A stretch of DNA of 64,000 bases, from the NCBI RefSeq assembly GCF_900115125.1, contig NZ_FOVJ01000002.1, positions 124,001 to 188,000 of the forward strand. Direction: 5' to 3'. Each line of letters opens with the position of its first letter. Position 1 is the first letter of the stretch. The notes under the pieces are model-generated. The model was not told where the DNA came from. It worked only from the letters and a program-made list of their open reading frames with translations, and did not search any database. Source of the stretch: Nitrosospira briensis. Lineage in GTDB: Bacteria; Pseudomonadota; Gammaproteobacteria; Burkholderiales; Nitrosomonadaceae. Position numbers and translations under genes: made by a program. Below are positions 37,520 through 46,162 of this stretch, one piece after another.

Positions 37520-39619
37520 TCAGTTGAACTGATATTTCATGGTGAACCAGACATTGCGCTCGCGAGCCGGCAGCGCGCTGAAGCTCGTGCCTGCCGCATT
37601 GCGTATTGCGTACGAGAAATACTTTTCATCGAATAGATTGTTTACCGCCATGCTCAACAGCAACTTTCTTAACTGATGCGTAACCTTGAGATCCACAGTC
37701 ACGTAATCCGGCATGCGGCGTGAAGCGGTATTGGCCTGATCGTTATCGAGCACCTGTTCACCCACATAATTCATCGTTGCCGCGAAGCGGGTGGTGGGAG
37801 CCAGGCGGAATGTACCACCGGCTGAAGCGCTATGACGTGGTACCAGGGGTATGATATTCCCCGAGATATCCACCCCGCCAAAGCTTCCCTCCCGAAAGCG
37901 CGCATCGCTGTATGTATAGTTGCCAAATATATCGATCTTGCTTGTAACCGCCCAGGAACCTTCAAGTTCGGCGCCCCGCCGCCGGGTAGGAGGGAGATTG
38001 GTATTGGCAAAGAACCTGAACGGATCCACGTTCATGAAGCCGATCTCGTTGTTGAGATTGATCTGGTAAAACGCCAGACGGGCACGGACCGGCTCCTTCT
38101 GATAATCCAATCCGACTTCGCCAGTATGAGCGGTTTGGGGCTCAAGTATGCTGACGACGGAGTCAAAGGACGGCCCGCCGAACTGATTGTAATTTTCATC
38201 CACCGTGGCTATTCGGAAACTCCGGCCAAATTTGCCATAGAATGAAAAGGCCGGCCCCAGAGGTTGGCGCACCGCCGCATCATAAGCATAAACGGTACGG
38301 CTCTGCCGGTCACGGGCGTGGGGTGCCGGATTGAAACGATCATTCGCCTTGTTTTCAACCCATTGCAGCCGCCCTCCGAATGTAACGACCGTGCCTCTGG
38401 GTAGAGTAATTGCATGCTGCAAGTAAACCGCGCGATTTTGCTGCGTCGCCACCACATCCGTCTGCAAAATGCTGGCAGATGCTGGACCCGGTATGGTTTC
38501 AGCTCCCGTCAGGCGTTGAGCCCCATAATTCCACCACTCTAGATTCGCGCCCAGCACAAGATCATGATTCATGCCGAAAGCCTGAAATGGCAGCTTCATT
38601 CTCGGGTTGAACAGCCACACATGAGATCGTGAATCGACGAATGTCTTGGAGTTGAAGGAATCAATACTGTAGTCGTCGAATAACGCAGTGCGATGATTGT
38701 CGCGAAAGGACAGATCCGCGGCAAGTTCGCCAAATCGCGTCGTATGCTCCCCTCTTAGTGTTACGAATGCCCCGTCCCGGGTGGTGAAGTCGCGCGGTGT
38801 TGAGGTTCCTTTTCGATCACTTCTCAGTTGTGCCTCAGTGCGGGTAGCAGGCAGTTCCAATTTTTGATCATCCAGCCCGAACTTCAGCAGTGCCCTGCCA
38901 TTGGTAAACTGATAGCGTAAATCCCCTTGCAGATTCATTTGGCGGAGTGCATTGTTGACGCGATAGTTGTCCGTTTGCAGCGCATTGCCGCTAAGCGCCA
39001 GCCCGAAATTCTTGGCTGCGGCGTTCAGCGTCCCATTGAATTCTGTCCCGCTGTAGCTGCCAAAGGAGAGCCCGCCCGTACCTGATACACGTCCGGGGGC
39101 GGCCGCTCGCGTCACTATATTTATCACGCCACCCGTGGCGCCAGTTCCGTAGGTTACAGCGCCGCTGCTTCTCAGCACTTCGATTCGCTCGATTGAATCA
39201 AGAGGAATCGAGGACCAGCGGATGCCCACCAGTTCATTTTCGTTTATCCGCTGGCCATCAAGCAAAACGAGCGTGTTCTGGTTGCCCGTAATGCCAAATC
39301 CACGCATATCGATCTGCGGATCGGGGCTCCCATCGACATTACGGGTATGTATCCCGGCCAGTTGCTGCAGTAATTCGGGCAGGGTTGACGCAGCGCTGTC
39401 CTTGATTTGCTGTGCGCTGACAATGGAAACGCCTATCGGCAGATCTCCGGCGCGCTGACTAAAGCGTGTTGCCGTAACCACAACCTCTTCCAACTGGTTT
39501 TTCGGCTGATCGTTAGCGCCGACAGCCCATGCAGACGCGGGGATGAGAAAAAAGGGCAGGATAAATTTGCGCAATATCACGGTATCCGCTTGTTCAGCTT
39601 GTATATGGAGATTTATCAT
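37520..39619 (-). CDS. btuB: BtuB-type TonB-dependent cobalamin receptor
   Basis: The outer-membrane receptor probably imports cobalamins or related corrinoids. The ATG at 39619 gives 699 residues; a GTG near the hydrophobic ILRKFILPFFLIPASAWAVG signal is an alternative. The TonB box region is LEEVVVTATRFSQRAGDLP, followed by the plug (GQRINENELVGIRWSSIPLD; VLRSSGAVTYGTGATGGVI). The barrel ends in Phe-Gln-Asn after an aromatic pattern (RNVWFTMKYQFN). The frame stays open 111 codons further upstream, but that part is the cobalamin riboswitch and not protein. The riboswitch is the main reason for the substrate call. Confidence 0.85.
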   Translation of the reverse strand: MINLHIQAEQADTVILRKFILPFFLIPASAWAVGANDQPKNQLEEVVVTATRFSQRAGDLPIGVSIVSAQQIKDSAASTLPELLQQLAGIHTRNVDGSPDPQIDMRGFGITGNQNTLVLLDGQRINENELVGIRWSSIPLDSIERIEVLRSSGAVTYGTGATGGVINIVTRAAAPGRVSGTGGLSFGSYSGTEFNGTLNAAAKNFGLALSGNALQTDNYRVNNALRQMNLQGDLRYQFTNGRALLKFGLDDQKLELPATRTEAQLRSDRKGTSTPRDFTTRDGAFVTLRGEHTTRFGELAADLSFRDNHRTALFDDYSIDSFNSKTFVDSRSHVWLFNPRMKLPFQAFGMNHDLVLGANLEWWNYGAQRLTGAETIPGPASASILQTDVVATQQNRAVYLQHAITLPRGTVVTFGGRLQWVENKANDRFNPAPHARDRQSRTVYAYDAAVRQPLGPAFSFYGKFGRSFRIATVDENYNQFGGPSFDSVVSILEPQTAHTGEVGLDYQKEPVRARLAFYQINLNNEIGFMNVDPFRFFANTNLPPTRRRGAELEGSWAVTSKIDIFGNYTYSDARFREGSFGGVDISGNIIPLVPRHSASAGGTFRLAPTTRFAATMNYVGEQVLDNDQANTASRRMPDYVTVDLKVTHQLRKLLLSMAVNNLFDEKYFSYAIRNAAGTSFSALPARERNVWFTMKYQFN

Positions 39620-39699
39620 CCCCAAGTGATTAACAAGGAAATACCGCGGAGGACTCTGTGAGCGAAAATGAAATCGATCAGGACATCGCCCCACGCGAT

Positions 39700-39960
39700 A
39701 GTTCCGTATACGTTCAAGGCCGGTATCCGGGCTTGCAGGATTTGACGTATCGCCTTCCCATGAACTGGAGAATTCACAGTGGCCTCGCGGACCTCCGAAT
39801 TGCTCAGAGGTTCCTTGATTGATACGCCCACACCTGCTCACCGTTGCGGGGGCAGCCCAGGCGTCCGGGAAGCTCTCAATGACCGTATGACTATTCAGAG
39901 CGTCCCGTACCTGGTTCCCGTTTAACTCGACCATGAAAAGCGATCGAAGCACCTCAAACG
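39700..39960 (-). promoter_or_regulatory. Cobalamin (B12) riboswitch
   Basis: Read on the minus strand, the leader shows the ordered cobalamin-riboswitch elements: GGTGC (39949-39953), then CGGGAACCAGGT (around 39908-39919), the highly conserved GCTGCCCCCGCAACGGT (39840-39856), CCACTGTGAATTC, GGGAAGGCGAT, and an AAGCCCGGATACCGGCC B12-box-like element (39718-39734). A TAGAAT -10-like element at 39968-39973 would start transcription at about 39960. The switch lies about 80 bases upstream of the btuB start and should repress expression when adenosylcobalamin is plentiful. Confidence 0.9.
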
Positions 39961-40133
39961 TGGCGGGAATTCTACCAGAATCCCCGAGCCCGAGCTGAAG
40001 CGCTGGACAAAATGATTCTCTGTCGCGATGCCGGATTTATCGCTATTTGAATCGCTGCCGATTACTTGAAATTACATTCGGAAGGCCACCTTAGCAGTTG
40101 ACTCACCACGGATTTCCAAACTATAGTGATCTG

Positions 40134-40334
40134 ATGGAATCGGAACTGGACTCTCTCGAAGAAAAAATCGATCAATTCGTGCGCTTATGTCAGCAACTGC
40201 GGTCAGAAAATATTCAACTACGCCAGCAACTCGCTGGCGCCGCGAGCGAGAACAGGCATCTCACGGAAAAAATAGGAGTCGCGGCCTCGCGGCTTGAAGC
40301 CATTCTGGCGCAAATCCCTCAAAGCGAAAAATGA
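40134..40334 (+). CDS. ZapB-like coiled-coil protein (TIGR02449 type)
   Basis: The 66-residue protein from ATG 40134 (MESELDSLEEKIDQFVRLC) is almost entirely coiled coil, with Leu/Ile heptads and many Gln/Glu. It belongs to the short family regularly found just before zapA in beta- and gamma-proteobacteria and resembles ZapB, which cross-links the division ring with ZapA. Its stop overlaps the zapA start (ATGA), so the two are translationally coupled. A TTG 12 codons upstream would add a non-conserved stretch. Confidence 0.85.
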   Translation: MESELDSLEEKIDQFVRLCQQLRSENIQLRQQLAGAASENRHLTEKIGVAASRLEAILAQIPQSEK

Positions 40335-40639
40335 AGGCCGGCAAAACCATCGATGTGATTATTATGGGGCGCGAATTTCGCGTTGCCTGTCCGGACGAAG
40401 AGCGCGAAGAATTGCTGCAGGCAGTGGCTTATCTCGACAAAAAAATGCGTGGAATCAGAGACAGCGGCAAAGTGGTTGGGTCGGAACGCGTCGCCATTAT
40501 GGCGGCGCTCAACATCACGCATGAATTGCTCACCGCCAGAAATCAGGGGGGCTTTGACATGGAAGAATTTAAGCGTAGAATCGATCACATGCAGGCAGCG
40601 CTTGATGCGGTAATCCCGGAACAGGACAAGTTGTTTTGA
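40331..40639 (+). CDS. zapA: Cell division protein ZapA
   Basis: ZapA binds and bundles FtsZ filaments at mid-cell. The 102-residue protein has the typical N-terminal beta-hairpin, IDVIIMGREFRVACPDEERE, followed by the helix ELLQAVAYLDKKMRGIRD. A second conserved stretch is ERVAIMAALNITHELL, and a C-terminal coiled coil mediates tetramerisation. It starts within the stop of the ZapB-like gene and is followed by the 6S RNA gene, the classical arrangement. Confidence 0.95.
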   Translation: MKAGKTIDVIIMGREFRVACPDEEREELLQAVAYLDKKMRGIRDSGKVVGSERVAIMAALNITHELLTARNQGGFDMEEFKRRIDHMQAALDAVIPEQDKLF

Positions 40640-40719
40640 TACGTATCACAGATTCAGGTCAGCTCGAACAAATTTCACATTTGCGTTTATTCGAGGTACG
40701 CGAAAATGGGCAAAGGTTG

Positions 40720-40896
40720 TTCCCTGCGGTGTTTGTTAAGGCCTATATTCTTTGAACCAACTTTTTAAGAATTGGTTACAAACCAGAGCGATGCTGTTGT
40801 GCGCGTCCTACACGGAAGCGCCTGATGCATCCGGTGAGTGACCGCCTTGGACCTTAAGGTTCAAGATAAATGGTCTGACGGCATTTGCGGGGACTT
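40720..40896 (+). ncRNA. ssrS: 6S RNA
   Basis: About 80 bases after zapA, the sequence TCCCTGCGGTGTTTGTTAAG opens the RNA and GGCATTTGCGGGGA closes it, forming the end stem. Inner conserved parts are TCTTTGAACCAAC on the 5' side and GGTTCAAGATAAATGGTCT on the 3' side, which bracket the large central bubble that mimics an open promoter. The RNA binds and sequesters sigma-70 RNA polymerase in stationary phase. The zapA-ssrS order is conserved in proteobacteria. The ends are estimates; a terminator follows immediately. Confidence 0.88.
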
Positions 40897-40908
40897 ATTC
40901 AGCAAACA

Positions 40909-40936
40909 AAAAAAGCGGCCTTGCCGCTTTTTTTGT
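40909..40936 (+). terminator. Intrinsic terminator of 6S RNA
   Basis: AAAAAGCGGC/GCCGCTTTTT forms a stem with a short CTT loop, flanked by A and T runs (A-tail before, T7 after). It is placed just after the 6S closing stem. Confidence 0.88.
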
Positions 40937-40980
40937 TGGTGCTCCACTATAACTGGCCGAGGAATAAAAAACTCGGACCC

Positions 40981-41005
40981 GTCGGATTACGCTTCGCTAA
41001 TCCGA
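40981..41005. repeat. REP-like palindrome
   Basis: GTCGGATTA and TAATCCGAC flank CGCTTCG. The element lies between the 6S terminator and the stop of the copper oxidase fusion gene. The same type of palindrome (GTCGGATTAGCGAAGCG...) is dispersed in many proteobacterial genomes as an extragenic repeat. It may end the fusion gene's transcript. Confidence 0.6.
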
Positions 41006-41076
41006 CCTACTTCTATTTTTTTTGTCTTCAACATAAACCTGCCAAGACCCGCTTCTGAACCGGGCATTATTGAAAG

Positions 41077-44000
41077 TCAATAATTCCGCCCCTTCGACCC
41101 CGGCACAGGACGGTTTTTGCTGGTCACCCGCATGTCGAGGCGTTGCTTTATTTCTGCAGGGTCATGGCTGGGTTTTTCGCCGCCAGTCAATTGCACCCAC
41201 TTGGCTACTGAAGGAACACCCTGCTTGTTAACCAGGAACAGCATGTACCATCCCGGAGGGGCGATGTTCTGCTCGGTCAGCACCTTTACATGCAAGTGAC
41301 AAAAATCGTGTGCTTCGAATTCAAGGTCTACTACGCGCTGACCTGTTTCCAATGAATGGGTTGTCGCCATTGGCCAGATCAGTTCGACCCATTGAATCTC
41401 TTTTGCCTGCGGCGTATGGATTTTGAAATCCCCACCGTAAAGGATCTGCTGCGGTACCGTTTCGATGAAGGGCCGGGGCCCACGGAACAGATATGGAGGA
41501 TGATAGATTTCAAGGCGTAACTCGTCGTCTCGCCTGTTCGGGTTGGAACCGGCTGCGAGCACGCGACCGTCGGGCAACAGGAGAGCGATCGAGTGGTACA
41601 TCCGTGCGGCTTGGGCCGTGGCAGCCGTAATCCAGGTATTTGTAGCAGGCTCGTATATCTCTGCCTCCAGGACCGCCGTAGCCGCAATTTCTGATTGGCC
41701 ATTTCCGCCCGAAACAAACACCGTCCGGTCCGGGAGCAGGACTGCATTGATGTGAAAGCGCGCATGAATCATGGGCGCCACCTCTTCAAAAACAGGCTCA
41801 GAGTTTTTTAGATCAATGATATGAGCGCTATTGATGGCCGGATCTCCTCCACCCATGATCATGAACCGCTGCGCTTGGGCGGGCGCCAGCAACACGCTGC
41901 CGCAATGATCCCTGTTCTGGCTGAATCCTTCAGGGAGTGTGACGCTAGTCATTGTACTTGTCGATATATCCAGAAATCCCGGCTGCGGGGCCGCCGGATT
42001 GGGAAACATGTTTCCGCCATCGTAGAATAATCTGCCATCCCGCGTGAGGAACAAGTGCGGGAAGAGAGGCCATTCTTCCTGGATGGGCATCTGAACCCAG
42101 CCACCTACGCTCGAGTAAATTTCCGCACGGTTGGGCCCGCCTGACACGTTGAATACCCTGCCGTCGCCGAGCGTTACCAACGTGGGGTACCATCGCCCTT
42201 CCACCATCGACGCAACGCGAATCCACGACTCGGAGAGAGGATCGAACATATAGCTCGTATCCAGTCCGATGAAGGGCTGTTCGCTATTATCGTATTCCTT
42301 CGTACCACCTGCGACGAGCAAACGTCCATCGGCCAGAAACGATTGGCCGGCGCAGAAAAAATCCACTGGGGTGAAGGGACAAGTAAACTCTCCATTTTCA
42401 TAATCCCAGACTGCGCTACGCAGGCCGGTGGTAAAAAGCTCATCATTGCCCGATCCCGCGAACAACAGGATTTTGCCGGTATGCAAGACAGCACCGTGAA
42501 CGGCGAGGACTGGCGCGGGGCACGGGAGCAGCTCCCACAGCCCTTTCGAAGCGGCTTCCAGGATATCTGGCGATAGCACGGCCGTCATGGGAGCGCCACC
42601 ACCCATGCCACCTATGCCACCCATTCCCGCACCGGCGACGCCGCCAGCCCTAATGGGCATCTCCTCCGCCGCTGCAGGCTGATCCGTGGCAGGCTCGGGG
42701 TGAACATGGGCTGATGCTGGTTCATTATGGTCGCGCAGGCAACGCAGCATGTCGACCGACGGGCATTCGTTCATGCCATTATCAAATGGTAATTCCACTT
42801 CGCACATCCTGCTCACTTCGTCAGATATCCAGATGTGTTGACAGGCACGAACCAGGCCAGCCAAACCCGCCATCATGTGCTCCTCAATATGGCAATGGAA
42901 AAGAAAATCTCCACTAATTCGCACGTGACAAGCGTTTTCCGGCGGATCCCACTGGAACTGCTCGAGCGCGTGCGGAAGCCGCATGGCGGGAGGAACCTCG
43001 GTATCCGTAACAAAGGTTTCGAGAGAACTTAATCCGTGCACGTCGGATGCGCCGCCCAAGCCACCGGGACGCGCCGGAAGCGCCCAGCGAACGGAGTGGG
43101 GATGAAAGTTGTGCCACATACCCGAGACATCCAGGTTGAATATATACCAGCGCAGGCGTTCACCTGTCTCTCCCACAATGGTGGGGGTATTTCCCACGAA
43201 TGCACGGCCGTTCAGGCAGAAATTGGGGATGCCGCCTCCAGCAGAAAATACCGTATGCTCGTGGTTGCCTTCATTACGCCAATCGACAGTCCCGCCGGGG
43301 CGGACCAGAACCAGCGGCGGGACAAACTTGTTATCCTGTATGCTTACGCTGGCGCCGGCCGGCGCGTCCGCCACCACTTGAACCGTCCCGTTCATCGTAG
43401 GACCATGAATCGCACAGTAATAGTTAACAACTGTTGCGTCCGTAAAATTGAAACTGAACGTTTCGTCACGGGTGAGCCGTTCGCTCTGGAATGCCACGCT
43501 GTTCGAACTGCCTGCAAATTGGTGAACAAAGATCGGAACCTCGTGATCTATGCAAGGCGCGGCCGGGTCTCGGACGATCAAGCCGCCAAACAAGCCGAGA
43601 TTGACGGTGCGCGCAACATCGTGCGCGTGATCATGGAATCCCCATGCGCCGATCATATCAGGCGTTACGTCATAAACGTATGTCCATTTCTGACCGGGAA
43701 GAATTTCATCGCTGCGACGTCCGTCTCGCGTCGAAACACCTAAGGGCCATGCCCCGTCGGATTCGATCCCGAACCGTAGTCCATGAATATGAAAACTGTG
43801 ACACTCGTTTTTATCTCCGTTTAAAACGTGTATGTACAGCCGCTCGCCTGGTTTCGCATAGAGCACGCAGCCCGGCATTCTGCGATCCCATGGAGGTTCG
43901 TTGACATCCGCTTCGATCAGCTTCGCCTTGTTAGGGACGGTGTAATGCGAATCAAGGTACTCGCGATAAACCAGTCCATCGGCTGTGCTGGCCAGTATTT

Positions 44001-44145
44001 CCTGCGCGGGTATACGGCCTGATTCATGACCGTGGTTGAACATGCAATCACGTCCAAAGTGACGAGCGCATGCTACAGGTGCAAGCGGGCTGTAATCTGG
44101 TAGTGACTCGATTTTCAGAAAGACGTCGCGGCGGCGAAAATTCAT
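41077..44145 (-). CDS. Fusion of multicopper oxidase and galactose-oxidase-like radical copper oxidase
   Basis: This 1022-residue protein joins two copper enzymes. Residues about 60-440 form a multicopper oxidase: HSFHIHG (His 119, 121), FHDHAHD (171, 173), WHNFHPH (345, 348, 350) and FHCHIEEHMMAGL (His 417, Cys 418, His 419, His 423). Between them lies an extra blue-copper-like module with Cys 244, His 247 and Met 251 (YYCAIHGPTMNG) and, after it, His 297 (NHEHTVF). A Gly/Met-rich linker (about 500-520) leads to a kelch propeller plus DUF1929 domain with the full galactose-oxidase site: Cys 598 (DFFCAG), Tyr 653 (RWYPT), Tyr 850-His 851 (RMYHS) and His 930 (THSLETGQ). No signal peptide is evident. 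GGAGA precedes the ATG. It is divergent from the amidohydrolase gene. Confidence 0.92.
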   Translation of the reverse strand: MNFRRRDVFLKIESLPDYSPLAPVACARHFGRDCMFNHGHESGRIPAQEILASTADGLVYREYLDSHYTVPNKAKLIEADVNEPPWDRRMPGCVLYAKPGERLYIHVLNGDKNECHSFHIHGLRFGIESDGAWPLGVSTRDGRRSDEILPGQKWTYVYDVTPDMIGAWGFHDHAHDVARTVNLGLFGGLIVRDPAAPCIDHEVPIFVHQFAGSSNSVAFQSERLTRDETFSFNFTDATVVNYYCAIHGPTMNGTVQVVADAPAGASVSIQDNKFVPPLVLVRPGGTVDWRNEGNHEHTVFSAGGGIPNFCLNGRAFVGNTPTIVGETGERLRWYIFNLDVSGMWHNFHPHSVRWALPARPGGLGGASDVHGLSSLETFVTDTEVPPAMRLPHALEQFQWDPPENACHVRISGDFLFHCHIEEHMMAGLAGLVRACQHIWISDEVSRMCEVELPFDNGMNECPSVDMLRCLRDHNEPASAHVHPEPATDQPAAAEEMPIRAGGVAGAGMGGIGGMGGGAPMTAVLSPDILEAASKGLWELLPCPAPVLAVHGAVLHTGKILLFAGSGNDELFTTGLRSAVWDYENGEFTCPFTPVDFFCAGQSFLADGRLLVAGGTKEYDNSEQPFIGLDTSYMFDPLSESWIRVASMVEGRWYPTLVTLGDGRVFNVSGGPNRAEIYSSVGGWVQMPIQEEWPLFPHLFLTRDGRLFYDGGNMFPNPAAPQPGFLDISTSTMTSVTLPEGFSQNRDHCGSVLLAPAQAQRFMIMGGGDPAINSAHIIDLKNSEPVFEEVAPMIHARFHINAVLLPDRTVFVSGGNGQSEIAATAVLEAEIYEPATNTWITAATAQAARMYHSIALLLPDGRVLAAGSNPNRRDDELRLEIYHPPYLFRGPRPFIETVPQQILYGGDFKIHTPQAKEIQWVELIWPMATTHSLETGQRVVDLEFEAHDFCHLHVKVLTEQNIAPPGWYMLFLVNKQGVPSVAKWVQLTGGEKPSHDPAEIKQRLDMRVTSKNRPVPGSKGRNY

Positions 44146-44658
44146 GGCGGTCTCCAGCTATCTAATCATTAACTCTACGGACGAGCAATTCCTGTCGGTA
44201 GCAGGAACGGCGCGATCGCGAAAACCGCGTAATGCCACCTAGTGAAAACCCGAGCTTATGCAGCCACAGCTTGTGGATAGCGCGAAATCCTGGCGACAAG
44301 ACTCAGGGGCGCTCTCCGATTAAGCCAGTGTAGATCACACTTCCCAAAAATCAAGAAAGAGCAAAACAGGAATTTGATGGGCATCGCCGTTGACAGGAGT
44401 TCACAACCGGATGCTGGAATCGCCGGACCGATTCCCCTCCAGACGTGATTGACTGGAATGCATGCAACAGGATAATGTGAATTGACACCTGCGTAACTTG
44501 ATCTATAGTTACTTTACCCGAGGGAATTCGCAGCGGTCGAACTTGCCGTTAAGCTGTTGCCAGCAAGTACAACGCCTCCATTGCACGGTGATCCATGCCT
44601 TGTTCGCCGGACGAAAGACTTCTTCGTTCCTTATTTGCTCCGTTTCAAAAGGACGCTC
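44146..44658. other. Divergent promoter region of copper oxidase fusion and amidohydrolase genes
   Basis: This 513-base gap has no convincing gene. It carries a good sigma-70-like promoter toward the amidohydrolase (44482-44509), giving a 5' leader of about 140 bases. No recognised riboswitch or copper-box palindrome was found. The sequence near the fusion gene contains short AT-rich patches that could hold its own promoter. Confidence 0.5.
44482..44509 (+). promoter_or_regulatory. Candidate sigma-70 promoter for the amidohydrolase gene
   Basis: TTGACA (44482-44487) and TATAGT (44504-44509) are separated by 16 bases. The -35 is a perfect match and the -10 a close match to consensus. Confidence 0.55.
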
Positions 44659-46140
44659 ATGAACTCTACCAATTGCCGCATCGATCCCGACGGCACGCGC
44701 CTCCCTATCAAGCTCGACACGACTTCCAACGGTGAGTTTGAGCCAGTGCCGCTATCGCCTGTGAATCGTGCAGCAAACCATCTGGCTCATGAAGCCGCCG
44801 ATACAAACGCGAAGCGCCTGGGTGTTTCCCGAAGAAACTTTCTTATCTCCGCTTGCGGCGCTGCCTCAACCCTTCTCGCCTTTAATGCCGCAAACGCCGC
44901 GGCGGGCAAAGCAGGCGGTTTCTTCGACCTGCCCGAGGAAGCGGCGCTCGAACCTGCACTCGCTCAAGCGAAAATTGGCGGCGAAGGCGAATTCATTTTC
45001 GATGTGCAGGGTCACTTCGTAGACCCGAACGGCGCGTGGCTGCAGAAGCTTGCCCCCGGCGTGAAACCCTTGAGCCAGATGCCCAAGACCGGTTGCGCGC
45101 TTGCCTCTGAGCCCGGCGCATATAGTTATCTCCGCTGCCTTGGCCCCGATGAGTTCGTCAAAGATGTCTTTCTGGATTCCGATACCGACATGATGGTGCT
45201 TTCCTTTGTCCCTTCCCGGCCTGATGCCGAGCCGCTGACCATCCAGGCAGCGGATGCGGTACGGCAAATTGTTGACAAAATGGAAGGCATGCACCGCCTG
45301 CTGATCCATGGGAGGGTCAACCCCAACCAGGCTGCTGATCTTGATTCAATGGATGAGCTAAAGGAGCGTTGGGGTGTATCCGCCTGGAAGACCTACACGC
45401 AGTTCGGCCCAGACGGCAAAGGCTACTTTCTATCGGACGATATCGGCACGCGCTTCATCGAGAAGGCGCGCAAGCTCGGCGTCAAGGTGATCTGCGTACA
45501 CAAGGGCCTACCTTTCGGCAAACGATCCTACGAACACAGCAAATGCACAGATATCGGTGTTGTCGCCAAACGTTTTCCGGATGTTGCTTTCCTCGTCTAC
45601 CACTCGGGCTTTGTAACCAGTGTTCCCGAACGCGCCTTCGAAGGCAGAGGCGCCGATGACGGCATTGATACGCTGATCCGGTCTCTCGTCGAGAACGGGG
45701 TGGCGCCAAATAGTAATGTTTATGCTGAGCTTGGCAGTACCTGGCGCTACCTCATGCGCGACCCGGAAGCGGCGGCGCATGCCCTGGGCAAACTCTTGAA
45801 GTACTGTGGTGAGAATAACGTTCTCTGGGGCACGGACTCCATCTGGTATGGCTCCCCGCAGGACCAGATTCAGGCATTTCGCGCGTTTCAGATTGCCCCC
45901 GGATTCCGCGCCAGATATGGCTACCCTGAAATGACGCCACAGCTACGGGCCAGCATTTTCGGGCTGAATGCTGCCAAGGTTTATTCGATCAGCCCCAAAG
46001 AGGTGAAGAAATATACCAAACGCGACCGTATCGCTCGCGACCGGTTGGCGTACCGCGAACACCCCGAGCCGCATTTCCTGACCTACGGACCGAAAACGCG
46101 CCGGGAGTTTCTTAATCTACCCGGGGCTGGACAACCTTAG
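44659..46140 (+). CDS. Amidohydrolase-family (TIM-barrel) metal hydrolase with internal Tat-like motif
   Basis: The ATG at 44659, with an AAAGGA site, gives 493 residues. About 55 residues in comes SRRNFLISACGAASTLLAF, a twin-arginine-type signal with hydrophobic stretch, suggesting export of the folded enzyme although the N-terminal extension is long. The catalytic part matches the amidohydrolase-2 family, with DVQGHFVDP (Asp-x-His ligand region), VICVHKGLPFG (His), FLVYHSGFV (His) and LWGTDSIWYGSPQ (Asp). Such enzymes hydrolyse or decarboxylate ring and amide substrates. The substrate is unknown. It is divergent from the copper oxidase fusion. Confidence 0.85.
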   Translation: MNSTNCRIDPDGTRLPIKLDTTSNGEFEPVPLSPVNRAANHLAHEAADTNAKRLGVSRRNFLISACGAASTLLAFNAANAAAGKAGGFFDLPEEAALEPALAQAKIGGEGEFIFDVQGHFVDPNGAWLQKLAPGVKPLSQMPKTGCALASEPGAYSYLRCLGPDEFVKDVFLDSDTDMMVLSFVPSRPDAEPLTIQAADAVRQIVDKMEGMHRLLIHGRVNPNQAADLDSMDELKERWGVSAWKTYTQFGPDGKGYFLSDDIGTRFIEKARKLGVKVICVHKGLPFGKRSYEHSKCTDIGVVAKRFPDVAFLVYHSGFVTSVPERAFEGRGADDGIDTLIRSLVENGVAPNSNVYAELGSTWRYLMRDPEAAAHALGKLLKYCGENNVLWGTDSIWYGSPQDQIQAFRAFQIAPGFRARYGYPEMTPQLRASIFGLNAAKVYSISPKEVKKYTKRDRIARDRLAYREHPEPHFLTYGPKTRREFLNLPGAGQP

Positions 46141-46162
46141 TTAGTGCTTCCTTTTACCGAAC

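Noticed and set aside
39620-39952. Open frame continuous with the N-terminus of btuB
   Set aside because: It coincides with the cobalamin riboswitch, and the peptide has no signal or domain character, so the true start is near 39619.
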